64,000 bases of DNA from Saprospiraceae bacterium (GCA_958295895.1 CATQHI010000008.1:55663-119662); one strand, 5' to 3'. Shown: positions 18,677 through 27,700, numbered from the stretch's first letter. Made by a program: numbers and translations. The notes: generated by a model not told the origin, from the sequence alone.

Positions 18677-18750
18677 AGGCCGTAAAGGTCGCCGGACAGT
18701 GTGTAGCCAGGGTAAAGCCCGGGTTAACTAAGCGATCCCACGCAGCGAAT

Positions 18751-18758
18751 TACCTTGA
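18751..18758 (+). promoter_or_regulatory. Promoter -7 box TACCTTGA of the nitroreductase gene
   Basis: Near-consensus box about 41 nt before ATG 18800. It overlaps the TTG at which a longer frame would begin, which argues against that longer start. Confidence 0.4.
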
Positions 18759-18780
18759 CGGTCCCTTCACCACCGAGTCT

Positions 18781-18797
18781 GTACCTGCGGCCCCGCC
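18781..18797 (+). repeat. 17-bp dispersed motif, one mismatch
   Basis: GTACCTGCGGCCCCGCC ends two bases before ATG 18800, inside the probable 5' leader of the nitroreductase gene. Confidence 0.75.
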
Positions 18798-18799
18798 CC

Positions 18800-19459
18800 A
18801 TGTCCCCTACCCTACCCCTTTCCTTTGCACCGCTCGATGCGCGCGCCACGGAAGCTGCCGCCGCCGACTTTTACCGCTCCCTCAGCAGCCGCCGTACCGT
18901 ACGCGACTTTGCCCCTACGCCGGTGCCCCGCGAGGTGATCGAGCAGATCGTAGCCACCGCCGCCACCGCCCCCTCCGGTGCCCACAAGCAGCCCTGGCAC
19001 TTCTGCGTGGTGGCCGACCCCGCGATCAAGCAGCAAATTCGGGAGGCCGCCGAAAAAGAGGAGTACGAAAACTACCACGGCCGGATGTCGGCGGAGTGGC
19101 TGGATGACCTTAAAATCTTTGGTACCGACTGGCAGAAACCCTTCCTGACCACGGCCCCATATTTGATTGTCGTCTTCAAAAAGCCGTACGATCTCGGCCC
19201 GAATGGGGAGAAACAGAAGAACTACTACGTCAACGAGAGCGTCGGCATCGCCTGCGGTATGCTCATCGCTGCCATTCACCTAGCCGGGCTCGTCACAGTG
19301 ACCCATACGCCGAGCCCGATGAACTTCCTGCAGCGGGTACTGGACCGGCCGGAGAACGAGCGGGCGTACTTGCTACTGCCGGTGGGGCTGCCGGCGGCGG
19401 GGGCGCGGGTGCCGGCCATTGAACGGAAGGCCATGGAGGAGGTGTTAAGTTGGTATTGA
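18800..19459 (+). CDS. Nitroreductase-family flavoprotein
   Basis: About 219 residues of the FMN-dependent nitroreductase fold. The SSRRTVRDF entry motif binds FMN phosphate, followed by ATAPSGAHKQPWHF, the central NESVGIACGMLIAAIHLAGL helix and the C-terminal LPVGLPA. The APSGAHKQPW and GLVTVTHTPSPM motifs are those of the iodotyrosine deiodinase-like subgroup, which removes halogens or reduces small aromatics. The substrate here is not known. ATG 18800 (MSPTLPLSFAPLD) was preferred to the upstream TTG. Confidence 0.88.
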   Translation: MSPTLPLSFAPLDARATEAAAADFYRSLSSRRTVRDFAPTPVPREVIEQIVATAATAPSGAHKQPWHFCVVADPAIKQQIREAAEKEEYENYHGRMSAEWLDDLKIFGTDWQKPFLTTAPYLIVVFKKPYDLGPNGEKQKNYYVNESVGIACGMLIAAIHLAGLVTVTHTPSPMNFLQRVLDRPENERAYLLLPVGLPAAGARVPAIERKAMEEVLSWY

Positions 19460-19461
19460 CT

Positions 19462-19469
19462 TATCTTAG
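19462..19469 (+). promoter_or_regulatory. Promoter -7 box TATCTTAG of the uma2 gene
   Basis: Four bases separate the box from ATG 19474, so the transcript would be leaderless or nearly so. Confidence 0.5.
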
Positions 19470-19473
19470 TGCT

Positions 19474-20070
19474 ATGTCTGCGCAACCCACGTTCTTAGAG
19501 ACTATCGGACCAGTTTCCTCCTGGCGTAAATTGACGTACGAGGCCTTCGAGACTTTTGCGGTAGCGAACAGCGACCTAATCATTGAATTAGAATCCGACG
19601 GAACCACGACTATTATGCCTACTGCATCGCTGGACAGTAGTGATAATGAAGCCGATTTCATTGCAGACGTAAAGATCTATGCTAGAGACAAGGGGGGCCG
19701 AGCACCCAGCAGTAGCGTTGGGTTCCGACTACCCGATGGTTCAGTCAAGTCTCCCAACGCTAGTTATATCTCACCGGATCGCTTAGCCGATCTACCGGAG
19801 GGGGAGTCCAAGAGGTTCCCCAGGTTAGTCCCAGATTTTATCGTAGAGGTCGTTTCACCGTCCGATAAGTTGGCGGACGTGGAAGCAAAAGTCCGCGACA
19901 CCTGGATCGCCAATGGCGTCCGCCTGGCCTGGCTCGTGGATGTAGACAGTGATAAGCTATGGGTCTACCGTGCCGACCACAGCGTCGAACTCGTCTCTCC
20001 CCTAGACCGGGAGATCACCGGTGAGGACGTCCTACCCGGCTTCACCTTCGACCTACGCCTGCTGCAGTAG
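19474..20070 (+). CDS. Uma2-family (DUF820) putative nuclease
   Basis: A 198-residue protein of the Uma2/DUF820 family, a PD-(D/E)XK-like nuclease fold. Visible elements are YEAFETFA, YISPDRLADL, the catalytic-type strand PDFIVEVVSPSD with its glutamate, and the AWLVDVDSDKLWVYR strands at the end. The family is very abundant in cyanobacteria and some Bacteroidota, and its biological role is unclear. Base composition is lower in G+C than in the neighbours, which hints at more recent acquisition. The gene ends 10 bp before argH. Confidence 0.85.
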   Translation: MSAQPTFLETIGPVSSWRKLTYEAFETFAVANSDLIIELESDGTTTIMPTASLDSSDNEADFIADVKIYARDKGGRAPSSSVGFRLPDGSVKSPNASYISPDRLADLPEGESKRFPRLVPDFIVEVVSPSDKLADVEAKVRDTWIANGVRLAWLVDVDSDKLWVYRADHSVELVSPLDREITGEDVLPGFTFDLRLLQ

Positions 20071-20075
20071 CTTTG
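20068..20075 (+). promoter_or_regulatory. Promoter -7 box TAGCTTTG of argH
   Basis: Exact TAnnTTTG. Five bases separate it from ATG 20081. The first bases of the box are the end of the uma2 stop codon. Confidence 0.6.
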
Positions 20076-20080
20076 CCGCC

Positions 20081-21436
20081 ATGGCTACCAAACTCTGGCA
20101 AAAAGACTACCCCCTCGACCAACGCATCGCCGACTTCACCGTAGGCCGCGACCGCGAGCTCGATCTGGAACTGGCCCCCTTCGACATCCTCGGCAGCATC
20201 GCCCACGTAACCATGCTGGAGGAGGTTGAGCTGATCGATGGGGCGGCGGCGTGCCGGTGCAAGGCTAAGTTGCGGGAGCTCTACGTACTTGCCCGGGATG
20301 GGGAGTTTGTCATCGAGGACGGTGTAGAGGACGTGCATTCCCAGGTGGAACTGCTGCTGACGCGGGCGCTGGGCGACGATGGAAAGAAGATCCACTCGGG
20401 CCGTAGCCGTAACGACCAGGTGCTGGTGGACTTACGGCTTTATTTCCGCCACCGTATTAAGGGTATTGTAGAGCAGACGGCGGAGTTGAGTCGTACGCTG
20501 ACTGGACTGAGCGAGGAGCATAAGGAAAAGCTTATCCCCGGCTACACCCACCTGCAGGTAGCGATGGTAAGTAGCTTCGGATTGTGGTTCGGGGCCTACG
20601 GGGAGGCGCTGATTGATGACCTACGCCTATGGAAGGCGGCCTACGACGTCGTCGACCAAAACCCCCTGGGCTCGGCGGCCGGCTACGGTTCCAGCTTCCC
20701 GCTCGACCGTGATCAAACGACGGAACTCCTTGGCTTTCGTGAGCCGGTGATCAACGTAGTAGCCGCGCAGATGGGTCGGGGCAAAACGGAGCTCACCGTG
20801 GCCTTTGCCATTGCCGGGCTGGCGCAGACAATCGGTAAGCTCGCGATGGATGTCTGCCTGTACAGCAGCCAGAACTTCGGCTTCCTGCAGTTGCCGGACG
20901 ACCTCACGACCGGCTCTAGCATCATGCCGCACAAGAAAAACCCGGACGTATTCGAGCTACTGCGGGGCCGCTGTAACCTGCTACAGACGCTGCCGGCGCA
21001 GATGAGCCAGCTGACCGGTAACCTGCCGAGTGGCTACCACCGCGACTTTCAGCTGCTCAAAGAAGCCATCTTCCCTGCCTTGGATCAGCTGGAGGACGGT
21101 CTGGCCGTTGCCCTTTACGCACTGCCCCGCACCCGCGTCCGCGCCCAGGAGTTGCCGACGGATCCGCGCTATACCTACCTGTACAGTGTGGAGGCGGTCA
21201 ATAAGCTGGTGCTGGAAGGCGTGCCCTTTCGGGATGCCTACGTGCGGGTGGGCAGGGACATTGAGGCCGGAACCTTCGAGCCGCCAACTGAGTTGCAGCA
21301 TACGCACCTGGGGAGTCTGGGAAATCTGGGAAATGAGCGGATCGAAGAGAAGCTGGCTACCCTAGAGGCTGATTTTTCCTTTGCGCGTGCCGACAAAGCC
21401 CTGCAATCGCTGTTAAACGGCGATGAGCAGCGGTAA
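20081..21436 (+). CDS. argH: Argininosuccinate lyase
   Basis: Cleaves argininosuccinate to arginine and fumarate, the last step of arginine synthesis. The 451 residues belong to the fumarase/aspartase superfamily, with KIHSGRSRNDQV near residue 100, TPGYTHLQ-like IPGYTHLQVAM, and the signature GSSIMPHKKNPD carrying the catalytic serine loop. ATG 20081 (MATKLWQKDYPLD) is the conserved start; the frame upstream overlaps the uma2 gene. The next gene, a permease, starts 14 bp inside argH, suggesting translational coupling. Confidence 0.97.
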   Translation: MATKLWQKDYPLDQRIADFTVGRDRELDLELAPFDILGSIAHVTMLEEVELIDGAAACRCKAKLRELYVLARDGEFVIEDGVEDVHSQVELLLTRALGDDGKKIHSGRSRNDQVLVDLRLYFRHRIKGIVEQTAELSRTLTGLSEEHKEKLIPGYTHLQVAMVSSFGLWFGAYGEALIDDLRLWKAAYDVVDQNPLGSAAGYGSSFPLDRDQTTELLGFREPVINVVAAQMGRGKTELTVAFAIAGLAQTIGKLAMDVCLYSSQNFGFLQLPDDLTTGSSIMPHKKNPDVFELLRGRCNLLQTLPAQMSQLTGNLPSGYHRDFQLLKEAIFPALDQLEDGLAVALYALPRTRVRAQELPTDPRYTYLYSVEAVNKLVLEGVPFRDAYVRVGRDIEAGTFEPPTELQHTHLGSLGNLGNERIEEKLATLEADFSFARADKALQSLLNGDEQR

Positions 21437-22673
21437 AATGACCTTTAACGCTACCTGGTCCATGGCCGTCGGCGGCATGGTGGGCGGGGGCATTTTTTCC
21501 GTACTCGGCGTGGTGATTGCTACGGCGGCCGAGTGGGCCTGGCTGAGTTTCGTGCTTGCCGGGATGATCGCACTGATCTCCGCCCACAGTTACAGTGCCC
21601 TTTCGGTCGCCTACCGGGAGGGGGGTGGCGCGTTCACCTTTTTGCGCGAGATCGACCGCTACGGTTTCGCGGGCAGCGTCTCGTGGCTGCTGTTTCTGGG
21701 ATACATTCTCACTATTTCCGTGTATGGCTACACCTTCGGGCATTACGTGGCCAATGCCTTCGGTATCGGGAGCTGGCTACCGCCGGTGCTGGCCGTGGCG
21801 ATTATTGCCGGGCTTGTGGGGATCAATCTGCGCGGCGTGGGCACCTCGGCCGATTTCGAGATCGGGGCGGTGTGGTTCAAGCTAGCTATTCTGCTGGGGC
21901 TAGCGGTGTTCGGCCTGGTGGATTGGAGCCCGAGCGCCCTCACCGAGGGGGTAGAGCCCAAACCGTGGTCGGCCGCCATCGTGGGCGCGGCAATGATCTT
22001 TATGGCCTACGAGGGTTTTCAGCTGCTAGCCTATGACTACGGCGACCTGAAGAACCCCGACCGAACCCTGCCACGGGCTACGATTTCTGCCGTCGTGTGC
22101 GTGATTGCCATCTACGTGGTCGTCACGCTCGGTACGACGATGCTCGTCGGAGCGCAGGAGCTCATCCAACATAAGGAGGTGGCCCTGGCAACGGCGGGCC
22201 GTCAGGCGCTGGGGGACGTAGGATTTTACCTGGTTACCGCCGCCGCCGCATTCTCCACCGGTTCGGCGATCAACGCTACCCTCTTCTCCACGGCCCGCCT
22301 CATGGAAAGCGTGGCCGAGGACAAGGACCTACCCGACGTATTCGGCAAGGAAAACAGGGCCAATATTCCCTACTACTCCATTTTGCTGGTGGCGGGGGTA
22401 GCGGCCCTGCTGTCGGCGATCGGAAGTCTCAATGCGCTGGTCAACGCAGCGAGTCTGATCTTTCTATTCACCTTCGGTACGGTCAATTATCTTGCCTACC
22501 GCAAGGGGATCACGCTGGCCTGGGTGTCGCTACTCGGTGCCCTGGGGTGTGGGGTAGCCATCGTGCTTTCGGCCATCGATCAGTTCGAGCATTCGCCGGT
22601 GGCCCTGGCAGTCATGGGGGCGGTGATCGGCCTGGTACTCGGGGGCAGGTGGTGGTATATGCGGGGGCGGTAG
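21423..22673 (+). CDS. APC-superfamily amino-acid permease
   Basis: A 416-residue inner-membrane transporter with about twelve helices. The first helix carries the GGMVGGGIFSVLG motif that forms the substrate site in amino-acid/polyamine permeases. MAYEGFQLLAYDYGDLKNPDRTLP is the conserved helix-6 to loop region. The start overlaps argH by 14 bp, so it is expressed with arginine synthesis. Arginine or a related amino acid is a plausible substrate, but this is inference from context only. Confidence 0.9.
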   Translation: MSSGKMTFNATWSMAVGGMVGGGIFSVLGVVIATAAEWAWLSFVLAGMIALISAHSYSALSVAYREGGGAFTFLREIDRYGFAGSVSWLLFLGYILTISVYGYTFGHYVANAFGIGSWLPPVLAVAIIAGLVGINLRGVGTSADFEIGAVWFKLAILLGLAVFGLVDWSPSALTEGVEPKPWSAAIVGAAMIFMAYEGFQLLAYDYGDLKNPDRTLPRATISAVVCVIAIYVVVTLGTTMLVGAQELIQHKEVALATAGRQALGDVGFYLVTAAAAFSTGSAINATLFSTARLMESVAEDKDLPDVFGKENRANIPYYSILLVAGVAALLSAIGSLNALVNAASLIFLFTFGTVNYLAYRKGITLAWVSLLGALGCGVAIVLSAIDQFEHSPVALAVMGAVIGLVLGGRWWYMRGR

Positions 22674-22702
22674 GTGTGGGGTACCGGATGGATACCGAAA
22701 GA

Positions 22703-23896
22703 TTACCGCGGGTCATCATCTGGTGTATCCCACTTCGAGCCGCCGATGTCTTCGCCGCGGGCGGTGGCGAGCTGAATGTCTAGGGCGCTTAAAAGTCGCT
22801 GCCCAATGTACTCGGTTAAGGGCGTATAATCACCGGCGTCGGCGGCCATGAGAGATTCGTAGTATTCTCGACGCTTAGTGACGGGGATAACCGCAGGGGG
22901 ATAGCCCCCACGCATGAGTACAAAGTTCATTAGTATACGTCCGATACGTCCGTTTCCATCGTCAAATGGGTGAATAGCAACAAACTCATGGTGCAATACA
23001 CTAGCCTGAACTAGGGGATGTAACGAACCTTTTTCTGCTGTAACGTACCAGTCCAGTAACTCTTGCATCAAGCCTGGAACCGCACTGGGTTCCGCATAGT
23101 AGTACTTGTCGCCCGTGAAGGTTACTACATGATTCGGTTCCCGCTTGTAAGTCCCTACGTGAATGGTGCGGAAGACTCGGCGCCCATCAGAAGTCACCGC
23201 ATGCTGGGGATAATCTTGCTTGAGCATGATTTGGTGGAGCTGACGAACATCGGTTTGCCTCAATGATCGGTCACCCTTCACCATATCCAGCATTAACTCC
23301 ACTGCGTCTTGGTGCCCAATGATATCTAGATGGTCTTGTAGCGGTTTGCCGTCCGCCGTAATACCGTACAGTAAGAGCGTTAGCGTTTCGCCATAGGTAA
23401 GCTTATTCCCCTCGATTGCATTAGAGTTATAGTTCCAAATCCGCAGCGTTTGTTGCAGCACATGCTCCTCCATGTTACGGCTGAAGGGTCGGCGGCTGTC
23501 GATATCCTCCTTCATAGCGGTGGCCTGAGCAAGTAGGGGAAGGGAATTCAGGGTGTTCCAATCGATGTTCGCCAGCCTGCCGCTCCCATAAGGCCGCTCG
23601 TCTTCGTTTAGCTGGTCGGGGCTACGTTCGGGTAGTCGGTAGGCCTCGCGGATGCCATCGGTAAACACCAGCATGGGCTCCTTGCCAATGGCCGCAGCTA
23701 AACCGACAATCGTAGAGAGCTTGGTATTACCCGGTGCATTCAGTAGCCGACTCACCTGACCCTTACTCACTCCAAGACGCTCGGCTAGCTGAGTCTGCGT
23801 TAGTCCCTGCTGACTTAGATAGGACTTTACTTCGTTAGTAACGGCCGCGTTCATGCGCTCAGTTGCGGCGCTCTGCTCAATGGTGGACTCACTCAT
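22703..23896 (-). CDS. XRE helix-turn-helix/Fic AMP-transferase fusion
   Basis: A 397-residue protein with two parts. Residues about 20-75 form an XRE HTH (LTQTQLAERLGVSKGQVSRLL). Residues about 100-385 form a Fic domain with the intact core HPFDDGNGRIGR beginning at His309. The inhibitory motif SNAIEGN (Ser158, Glu162) lies before the Fic core, as in class II Fic proteins, so the enzyme should be autoinhibited. Fic enzymes AMPylate proteins. The DNA-binding part suggests self-regulation. Base composition is visibly more AT-rich than in its neighbours, and it sits alone between convergent and divergent genes, both signs of transfer. Confidence 0.9.
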   Translation of the reverse strand: MSESTIEQSAATERMNAAVTNEVKSYLSQQGLTQTQLAERLGVSKGQVSRLLNAPGNTKLSTIVGLAAAIGKEPMLVFTDGIREAYRLPERSPDQLNEDERPYGSGRLANIDWNTLNSLPLLAQATAMKEDIDSRRPFSRNMEEHVLQQTLRIWNYNSNAIEGNKLTYGETLTLLLYGITADGKPLQDHLDIIGHQDAVELMLDMVKGDRSLRQTDVRQLHQIMLKQDYPQHAVTSDGRRVFRTIHVGTYKREPNHVVTFTGDKYYYAEPSAVPGLMQELLDWYVTAEKGSLHPLVQASVLHHEFVAIHPFDDGNGRIGRILMNFVLMRGGYPPAVIPVTKRREYYESLMAADAGDYTPLTEYIGQRLLSALDIQLATARGEDIGGSKWDTPDDDPR

Positions 23897-23948
23897 AGTT
23901 ATGCCTAAACGAAACTATTGCTCTAAAAGTTTCCTCCAAACACAACTT

Positions 23949-25790
23949 CTACATTTCCTGCAACTCAACCAGTTTTTGGTACGCCCCACCCCGCTCCAGC
24001 AACTCCCCATGCGTACCCCGTTCCACAATCCTACCCCGGTCCAGTACGATAATCTGATCGGCGTGCTGGATGGTACTCAGGCGGTGCGCGATCACCAGCG
24101 CGGTACGGCCCACTAGTAGCCGCTGTAGCGCTTCCTGTACTAGCCGCTCGGATTCGCTATCGAGGGCGGAGGTGGCCTCGTCTAGAATCAGGATATCCGG
24201 ATTGCGTAGTACGGCCCGGGCAATGGTGAGCCGCTGCCGCTGTCCGCCGCTGAGCTTGGTGCCGCGGTCGCCAATGTTAGTTTGGTAGCCGGCAGGGGTG
24301 GCGACGATGAAGTCGTGGGCGTTGGCTACCCGTGCGGCCTCCTCCACCTGCCCGGACGTGACGCCGGTCATACCGAAGACGATGTTGTTGTACACGGTAT
24401 CGTTAAAGAGGATGGCTTCCTGACTCACGATACCGTAGCGCGCACGCAGCTTGTATAGATCGTACGCGCGCAGGTCCTGGCCGTCGAGCTTGATGGAGCC
24501 TTCCGTCGGATCGTAGAAGCGTGGCAGCAAGTCGGCCACCGTGCTCTTGCCCCCTCCGCTACCACCCACCAAAGCTAACACCTTGCCGGGAGGAATATGG
24601 AAATTGATGTGGTGCAGTACCTGCGGCCCGTCGGGGGTGTAGGCGAAGCTGACGTCGCTAAATTCGATGCCCGTTGCACCTGCGGCCCCGCCCGGAGTGG
24701 TTGGCAGCCGGTCGACTGAAGTCGACGCTACCCGGGAGAGCGGATTTTCTACGTCAAGAACTGCTTCCACCCGCTCCAGAGCCCCCAGCCCCTTCTGCAC
24801 GTTGTACCAGGCCTTCGAGAAATTCTTGGCCGGGTCGATGACCATATAAAAGGCAAAAATGAAGGTGATGAAGGTACCCGCCTCCATGCTGCCGCCGAAG
24901 ACCTGCCGCGAGCCGTAGAGGAGCAGGACCGCCACCGTAGCGATACCCAAAAACTCAGTCAGCGGACTCGACAGATCGCGCCGCCACAACAGCCGCGTAA
25001 GCCGCTGCCGGTAGGTATCGTTGAGCTCGGCAAAGCGCCGGCTCTGGTAGTCCTCCGCACCGAACGACTTGATGATGCGCAGTCCCCCCAGGCTCTCCTC
25101 CGTGCGGCTGACGATGTCGCCGAGCGTCTCCTGTACCGCCCCGCTGCTGCGCTTGAGCGCCTTTCCGATACCCCCGATCACTACCCCGGTGAAGATCATA
25201 AGCCCAAATACGAATAGGGTGAGCGAGGGACTCACCAGGAGCATAAAGCCGAGCGCCCCGACGATGATGAAGGGCTCGCGGAAGATGGCCTCCAGGACAT
25301 TGAGGATGCTGCTTTCTACCTCCTGGACGTCGCCCGTGATGCGGCTCAGCAACTGGCCCTTACGCTCCTCGGTAAAGTAGCCCAGCGGTAGCTGCAGCAG
25401 GTGGGTATAAAGCTCGTTGCGCAGGTCACGGATGATACCGTTGCGGACCGGCGCCATGAAGAAGAGGGCCAGGTAGCGGAAGAGGTTCTTGAGGAGGAAG
25501 GAGAGCAGGATGAGACCGCAGACGTACAACAGGGCCGTTTGCCGTCCGAGCTCGGTGATCCACTGGGTGACTTGGTAGCCACCGTACTGTTTTAACTCGG
25601 CAAGCGAGGTGACCCGATCGGGTGCCGTGGTGACCGGCTCCGTCTGCTCGAACAGAATGTTGAAGAAGGGCTGGAAGATGGGAATGGATACCACGGTGAA
25701 GACCGCCGTGAGTACGTTGCAGACCACGGCCAGAGCTACCAGCCCGCGGTAATTTCCCATGTAGCCGAGCAGGCGGCGGAAGGAATGCAT
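23949..25790 (-). CDS. ABC exporter, MsbA-like half-transporter
   Basis: A 613-residue fusion of a six-helix membrane domain (about 1-330) and an ATPase domain (about 372-610). Motifs are Walker A LVGGSGGGKST, signature LSGGQRQRLTIARA, Walker B ILILDEATSAL and the switch histidine in IAHRLSTI. Family members dimerise and export lipid A, lipids or drugs. The linker carries a GGAAGAT stretch encoded by an antisense exact copy of the 17-bp motif. The start is head-to-head with the DUF2461 gene at 33 bp. TACCTTCA lies 4 nt before the ATG on the minus strand. Confidence 0.93.
   Translation of the reverse strand: MHSFRRLLGYMGNYRGLVALAVVCNVLTAVFTVVSIPIFQPFFNILFEQTEPVTTAPDRVTSLAELKQYGGYQVTQWITELGRQTALLYVCGLILLSFLLKNLFRYLALFFMAPVRNGIIRDLRNELYTHLLQLPLGYFTEERKGQLLSRITGDVQEVESSILNVLEAIFREPFIIVGALGFMLLVSPSLTLFVFGLMIFTGVVIGGIGKALKRSSGAVQETLGDIVSRTEESLGGLRIIKSFGAEDYQSRRFAELNDTYRQRLTRLLWRRDLSSPLTEFLGIATVAVLLLYGSRQVFGGSMEAGTFITFIFAFYMVIDPAKNFSKAWYNVQKGLGALERVEAVLDVENPLSRVASTSVDRLPTTPGGAAGATGIEFSDVSFAYTPDGPQVLHHINFHIPPGKVLALVGGSGGGKSTVADLLPRFYDPTEGSIKLDGQDLRAYDLYKLRARYGIVSQEAILFNDTVYNNIVFGMTGVTSGQVEEAARVANAHDFIVATPAGYQTNIGDRGTKLSGGQRQRLTIARAVLRNPDILILDEATSALDSESERLVQEALQRLLVGRTALVIAHRLSTIQHADQIIVLDRGRIVERGTHGELLERGGAYQKLVELQEM
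24676..24692 (+). repeat. 17-bp dispersed motif, exact copy, inside the ABC gene
   Basis: GCACCTGCGGCCCCGCC antisense to the ABC gene, at codons about 367-372, in the linker between the membrane and ATPase domains. Confidence 0.8.
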
Positions 25791-25794
25791 GGGG

Positions 25795-25802
25795 TGAAGG
25801 TA
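25795..25802 (-). promoter_or_regulatory. Promoter -7 box TACCTTCA of the ABC exporter gene
   Basis: Four bases (CCCC) separate this box from ATG 25790 on the minus strand. Confidence 0.45.
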
Positions 25803-25811
25803 CGGAAGGGC

Positions 25812-25819
25812 TACCTTCG
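25812..25819 (+). promoter_or_regulatory. Promoter -7 box TACCTTCG of the DUF2461 gene
   Basis: Four bases (CCCC) separate this box from ATG 25824. It mirrors the box of the divergent ABC gene. Confidence 0.45.
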
Positions 25820-25823
25820 CCCC

Positions 25824-26511
25824 ATGGCTCGGATCGATAAGTCAACCTATACCTTCCTGCGCCAGTTGGCGGCTCACAACGACCGGACCTGGTTTGAGGA
25901 GCACCGGAGAGACTACGAGGCGGCGCAGGAAGACGTGGCAGCATTCGCCCAGGAGCTGCTCGACCGACTCAGCAGAACCGACGTGATCAGTACGGAAAAC
26001 GGCAAGAAAGCGCTGTTCCGCATCTACCGCGACGTGCGCTTCAGTAAGAGCAAGGTGCCCTACAAGACCAATTTCGCCGGTGGCTTTACCCGCGACGGGC
26101 GGCAGCGGCGGGGGGGCTACTACTTTCACCTCTCCCCCTCCGAAAGTATAGTAGGTGGCGGATTTTATGACATCGAGCGGGAGGACCTCAAACGCATCCG
26201 CGAGGAACTGGGCGCGGACGCAGGTGCCATGTGCGAGGTGCTAGCAGACGCAAACTTTCGGCGACTCTACGGCTCGTTGCGGGGAGATCAACTAAAGACG
26301 TCCCCCCCAGGGCTACCCTACGGACCATCCGAACATCGATCTGCTACGTTACAAGCAGTTCTACGCCGCCCGCGACTTTACCGAGCAGGACGTACTCTCG
26401 GCGGAGTTCATCGACCGGGCCGAGGAGGCGCTGCTGGGGCTACGGCCCTTCTTCGACTACTTCAGCGAGGTGCTGACTACGGATGCGAACGGCGTAAGTA
26501 TACTGGACTAA
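25824..26511 (+). pseudogene. DUF2461-family protein gene, frame broken in a C7 run
   Basis: The first frame from ATG 25824 encodes a DUF2461 protein (STYTFLRQLAAHNDRTWFEE, ALFRIYRDVRFSKSKVPYKT, GGYYFHLSPSES, GDQLKTSP). At the run of seven C at 26302-26308 the family sequence passes to the +1 frame and goes on as GYPTDHPNIDLLRYKQFYAA, ending SILD at TAA 26509-26511, directly before the next ATG. One C fewer would restore one intact reading frame of about 228 residues. In the given sequence frame 1 runs on with non-family residues into the next gene. A sequencing error, a phase-variable tract and a true mutation are all possible. The function of DUF2461 is unknown. Confidence 0.85.
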
Positions 26512-27624
26512 ATGGGCTATTCCATACTCGTTATTTCTGACTACCGCGATAGCCTCAACGCCGTACGCCCCGAAGGACGCCTCTTCGTAGAGCTGGCGCG
26601 CCACCACGGTTACTGCATCACGCTGATGACCCACCGGGAAGGAGCCAACTACCTGGACGAGCTCGAGGCCGCCGGTGTCCGCATCATCGACTGGCATCCT
26701 GGCTCAAAGTTTGGTCGGGCGGATCGGGACCGCATTCGCCAGGAGCTCACCGAGGGGGACTACGATATCCTACATCTGTTCAACAACAAGGCCATCGCCG
26801 CCGGCATACGGGCCGCGAAGGGCTGGCCGGGCAAGGTGGTCACTTACCGCGGCTACACCGGCAATATCCACTGGTGGGATCCGACGGCCCACACCCAGCA
26901 CCTGCACCCGCGGATCGACCTGATCACCTGCGTGAGCCGGGCGGTGAAGAATAGCATCGATGCGCAGTGGTTCTTTGATGCGTCAAAGACCGTAGTAGTG
27001 GGCAAGGGGCACGATCCGGCCTGGTACGCCGCCATCGAGCCTACGGACCTACACGCTGCCTTCGATATCCCCACCGACCGACTCATCATCATGGTGCTCG
27101 CCAACGCACGGCGGATGAAGGGCATGGAGTACCTCGGCACCGCCATTCGTCGGCTACCCGCCGAGCTACCCCTCCACTTTCTCTTCGTGGGCCGGGGGCT
27201 GGAGGACACGGAGCTCCCCGTAGACCTGGCCGATAGCCCCTACCACGAGGCAGAGGACTTCACCTTCGCGGGCTACCGCGACGATGCGCTGGAGCTGCTG
27301 GCCGGGGCCGATATCAGTCTGCTGCCGAGCGTGAAGGGGGAGGGCCTCAGTAAGGTCCTTCTGGAGAGTATGTTCCTTGGCCGGCCTACGATCATGACCG
27401 ATATCGGGGGCAACCGGGGGCTCGGGATCGACGGTGAGACGGCCCTCATCGTACCGGCACGGGATGAGGATGCGCTGGTCAGTGCCATCCTGCGGTTGGT
27501 GGAGGATCCTGCCCTGCGCGAGTGTCTTGGCCCGGCTGCAACTGCCTTCATCACCAAGCACTACCGGGCGGAGCAGTCAGCCCGGGAGCTTGCCGCCGCC
27601 TACCGCCGGGTGATGACGCGGTAG
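26512..27624 (+). CDS. Glycosyltransferase family 4-like protein
   Basis: A 370-residue GT-B fold enzyme. The N-domain opens with ILVISDYRDSLNAVRPEGRLFVELA, and the C-terminal glycosyltransferase-1 domain (about 190-345) has the nucleotide-sugar motif EGLSKVLLESMFLGRPTIMTDIGG. It transfers an activated sugar to a lipid or polysaccharide acceptor at the cytoplasmic face; donor and acceptor are unknown. Its ATG follows directly on the TAA of the DUF2461 frame, so the two are translationally adjacent. Confidence 0.9.
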   Translation: MGYSILVISDYRDSLNAVRPEGRLFVELARHHGYCITLMTHREGANYLDELEAAGVRIIDWHPGSKFGRADRDRIRQELTEGDYDILHLFNNKAIAAGIRAAKGWPGKVVTYRGYTGNIHWWDPTAHTQHLHPRIDLITCVSRAVKNSIDAQWFFDASKTVVVGKGHDPAWYAAIEPTDLHAAFDIPTDRLIIMVLANARRMKGMEYLGTAIRRLPAELPLHFLFVGRGLEDTELPVDLADSPYHEAEDFTFAGYRDDALELLAGADISLLPSVKGEGLSKVLLESMFLGRPTIMTDIGGNRGLGIDGETALIVPARDEDALVSAILRLVEDPALRECLGPAATAFITKHYRAEQSARELAAAYRRVMTR

Positions 27625-27674
27625 CCAGGTTGCGGGTGGCACACTTCCAGTTTCACATATTTACCGTAGCTTTC

Positions 27675-27682
27675 TACCTTAC
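27675..27682 (+). promoter_or_regulatory. Promoter -7 box TACCTTAC of the DUF1080-MFS operon
   Basis: Near-consensus box 18 nt before ATG 27701. A second candidate, TAGCTTTC, lies directly before it (27667-27674). Confidence 0.4.
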
Positions 27683-27700
27683 CACGATAAACCAAAATTC

